The notes under the pieces are model-generated. The model was given only the letters and a program-made list of their open reading frames with translations, did not search any database and was not told the origin of the DNA. DNA of 64,000 bases from Saccharopolyspora montiporae. GTDB lineage: Bacteria; Actinomycetota; Actinomycetes; Mycobacteriales; Pseudonocardiaceae. Location: contig NZ_JADEYC010000018.1 in NCBI RefSeq assembly GCF_015209505.1, positions 186,001-250,000 of the forward strand. The letters run 5' to 3'. The translations under genes and the position numbers were made by a program. Shown here in pieces: positions 63,247 through 64,000 of this stretch (position 1 is the first letter of the stretch; the number at the start of each line of letters is the position of its first letter).

Positions 63247-64000
63247 GTGTCCAACCACGAGAACGTGAACCGCACCGGGTTGCAGGTCGGACTCGGCCCC
63301 GCTGAGCGCGCTGCGAACTGGAATAAGCTCGGAGCCGAGGAATTCGACGTCGTCGTCATCGGCGGCGGGGTGACCGGAGCGGGAGCGGCGCTCGACGCGG
63401 CCACCCGCGGGCTCAAGGTCGCCCTGGTGGAGGCGCGCGACCTGGCGGCCGGGACGTCCAGCCGGTCCAGCAAGCTCTTCCACGGCGGGTTGCGCTACCT
63501 GGAGCAGCTGGAGTTCTCCCTGGTCCGGGAGGCGCTGCGCGAGCGCGAGCTGATGCTCACCCGGCTGGCGCCGCACCTGGTCAAGCCGGTCAGCTTCCTC
63601 TACCCGCTGACCCACCGCGTCTGGGAGCGGCCGTACCTGGCCGCCGGACTGCTCATGTACGACACGATGGGCGGGGCGCGCTCGGTGCCCGGGCAGAAGC
63701 ACCTGAGCCACGCCGGTGCGCTGCGGATGGCCCCCGCGCTCAAGCAGGACGCGCTGGTCGGCGGTATCCGCTACTACGACGCGCAATCCGACGACGCGCG
63801 GCACACCGCGACTCTCGCCCGCACCGCGGCCCGCTACGGCGCGACCGTGCTGACCTCCACCCAGGTCACCGGTTTCCTGCGCGACGCCGACCGGATCGCC
63901 GGGGTGCGGGTGCGCGACGTGGAGAGCGGCGAGGAGACCGAGGTGCGCGCGCAGGCGGTGATCAACGCGACCGGGGTGTGGACCGACGAGCTGCAGAAGC
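63247..64000 (+). CDS. glpD: Glycerol-3-phosphate dehydrogenase (partial)
   Basis: The first 251 residues of an FAD-dependent GlpD; the rest lies beyond the right window edge. FDVVVIGGGVTGAGAALDAA is the FAD site, and SSRSSKLFHGGLRYLEQLEF is the family signature. GTG at 63247 has AGGAGG upstream. It oxidises glycerol-3-phosphate to DHAP at the membrane, the step after GlpK. Confidence 0.93.
   Translation, partial: MSNHENVNRTGLQVGLGPAERAANWNKLGAEEFDVVVIGGGVTGAGAALDAATRGLKVALVEARDLAAGTSSRSSKLFHGGLRYLEQLEFSLVREALRERELMLTRLAPHLVKPVSFLYPLTHRVWERPYLAAGLLMYDTMGGARSVPGQKHLSHAGALRMAPALKQDALVGGIRYYDAQSDDARHTATLARTAARYGATVLTSTQVTGFLRDADRIAGVRVRDVESGEETEVRAQAVINATGVWTDELQK

Noticed and set aside
63083..63268. 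A 62-codon frame overlapping the regulator stop and the glpD start
   Set aside because: It opens with ATGATG at the stop of the regulator, but runs into glpD in another frame, has no motif and an Arg/Thr/Ala composition typical of chance frames.

Overview
The window is about 70% G+C, uses GTG and TTG starts freely, and most genes carry an AGGAGG-like ribosome site. Gene order and protein types (DUF397 with an XRE/DUF5753 regulator, DUF1707, Mrp antiporter, LpdA-type quinone reductase, SCO4848-like membrane protein, FO synthase) point to a high-GC actinobacterium. The block sdhCDAB - cdd - deoA - add - deoC - upp - pmm - purine nucleoside phosphorylase - M20 amidohydrolase - cyclotransferase-like - lpdA - glpD matches the order I know from mycobacteria and other Actinobacteria. 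A macrolide-type glycosyltransferase and the general protein character suggest Pseudonocardiaceae, perhaps Saccharopolyspora; this is an inference. No tRNA, rRNA, CRISPR array, insertion sequence or prophage was recognised, so this looks like ordinary chromosome.

Layout. 1-10.5 kb: regulators (TetR, DUF397/XRE, a two-component system), exonuclease III, a DUF1707 protein, an FAD reductase and a stand-alone CofG half of FO synthase. 10.8-14.9 kb: trpS, a YihY membrane protein, a D-Ala-D-Ala carboxypeptidase and small membrane proteins. 15-18.5 kb: the succinate dehydrogenase operon. 19.3-38.2 kb: a nucleoside salvage region (cdd, deoA, add, deoC, upp, pmm, PNP) interleaved with an IclR regulator, an ECF sigma factor, two catalytically degenerate aldehyde dehydrogenase homologues, a zinc alcohol dehydrogenase, a glycosyltransferase and several unknown proteins. 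38.3-46.5 kb: a Ser/Thr kinase diverging from a complete mrpABCDEFG operon. 47-48 kb: a gene-poor stretch with strong hairpins. 48-59.5 kb: M20 hydrolase, an orphan antitoxin-like protein, an uncharacterised sugar module (two FGGY kinases, a HAD phosphatase, DeoR), LpdA, a DCC thiol oxidoreductase, a macrolide glycosyltransferase behind a tiny leader ORF, and an L,D-transpeptidase. 59.5-64 kb: glpF-glpK, a DeoR/GlpR-type regulator and the start of glpD.

How it works together. Deaminases and phosphorylases (Cdd, DeoA, Add, PNP) release bases and (deoxy)ribose-1-phosphate, a phosphohexomutase-family enzyme could isomerise the sugar phosphate, DeoC would cleave deoxyribose-5-phosphate to glyceraldehyde-3-phosphate and acetaldehyde, and Upp recovers uracil. 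The glp genes import and phosphorylate glycerol and oxidise it to DHAP, probably under the adjacent DeoR-type repressor.

The most interesting signals are regulatory: an 8-codon apparently leaderless uORF followed by nested hairpins ahead of the macrolide glycosyltransferase; a three-element mutually exclusive hairpin that would bury the ribosome site of the ECF sigma factor; four GTGCAC/CACGTG-type palindromes with one filling the promoter spacer of the DUF397 gene; and divergent glp promoters that share one palindromic -35 box. At protein level the notable points are the aldehyde dehydrogenase pair without catalytic residues, the CofG that lacks its usual CofH partner domain, and the two-kinase sugar module.
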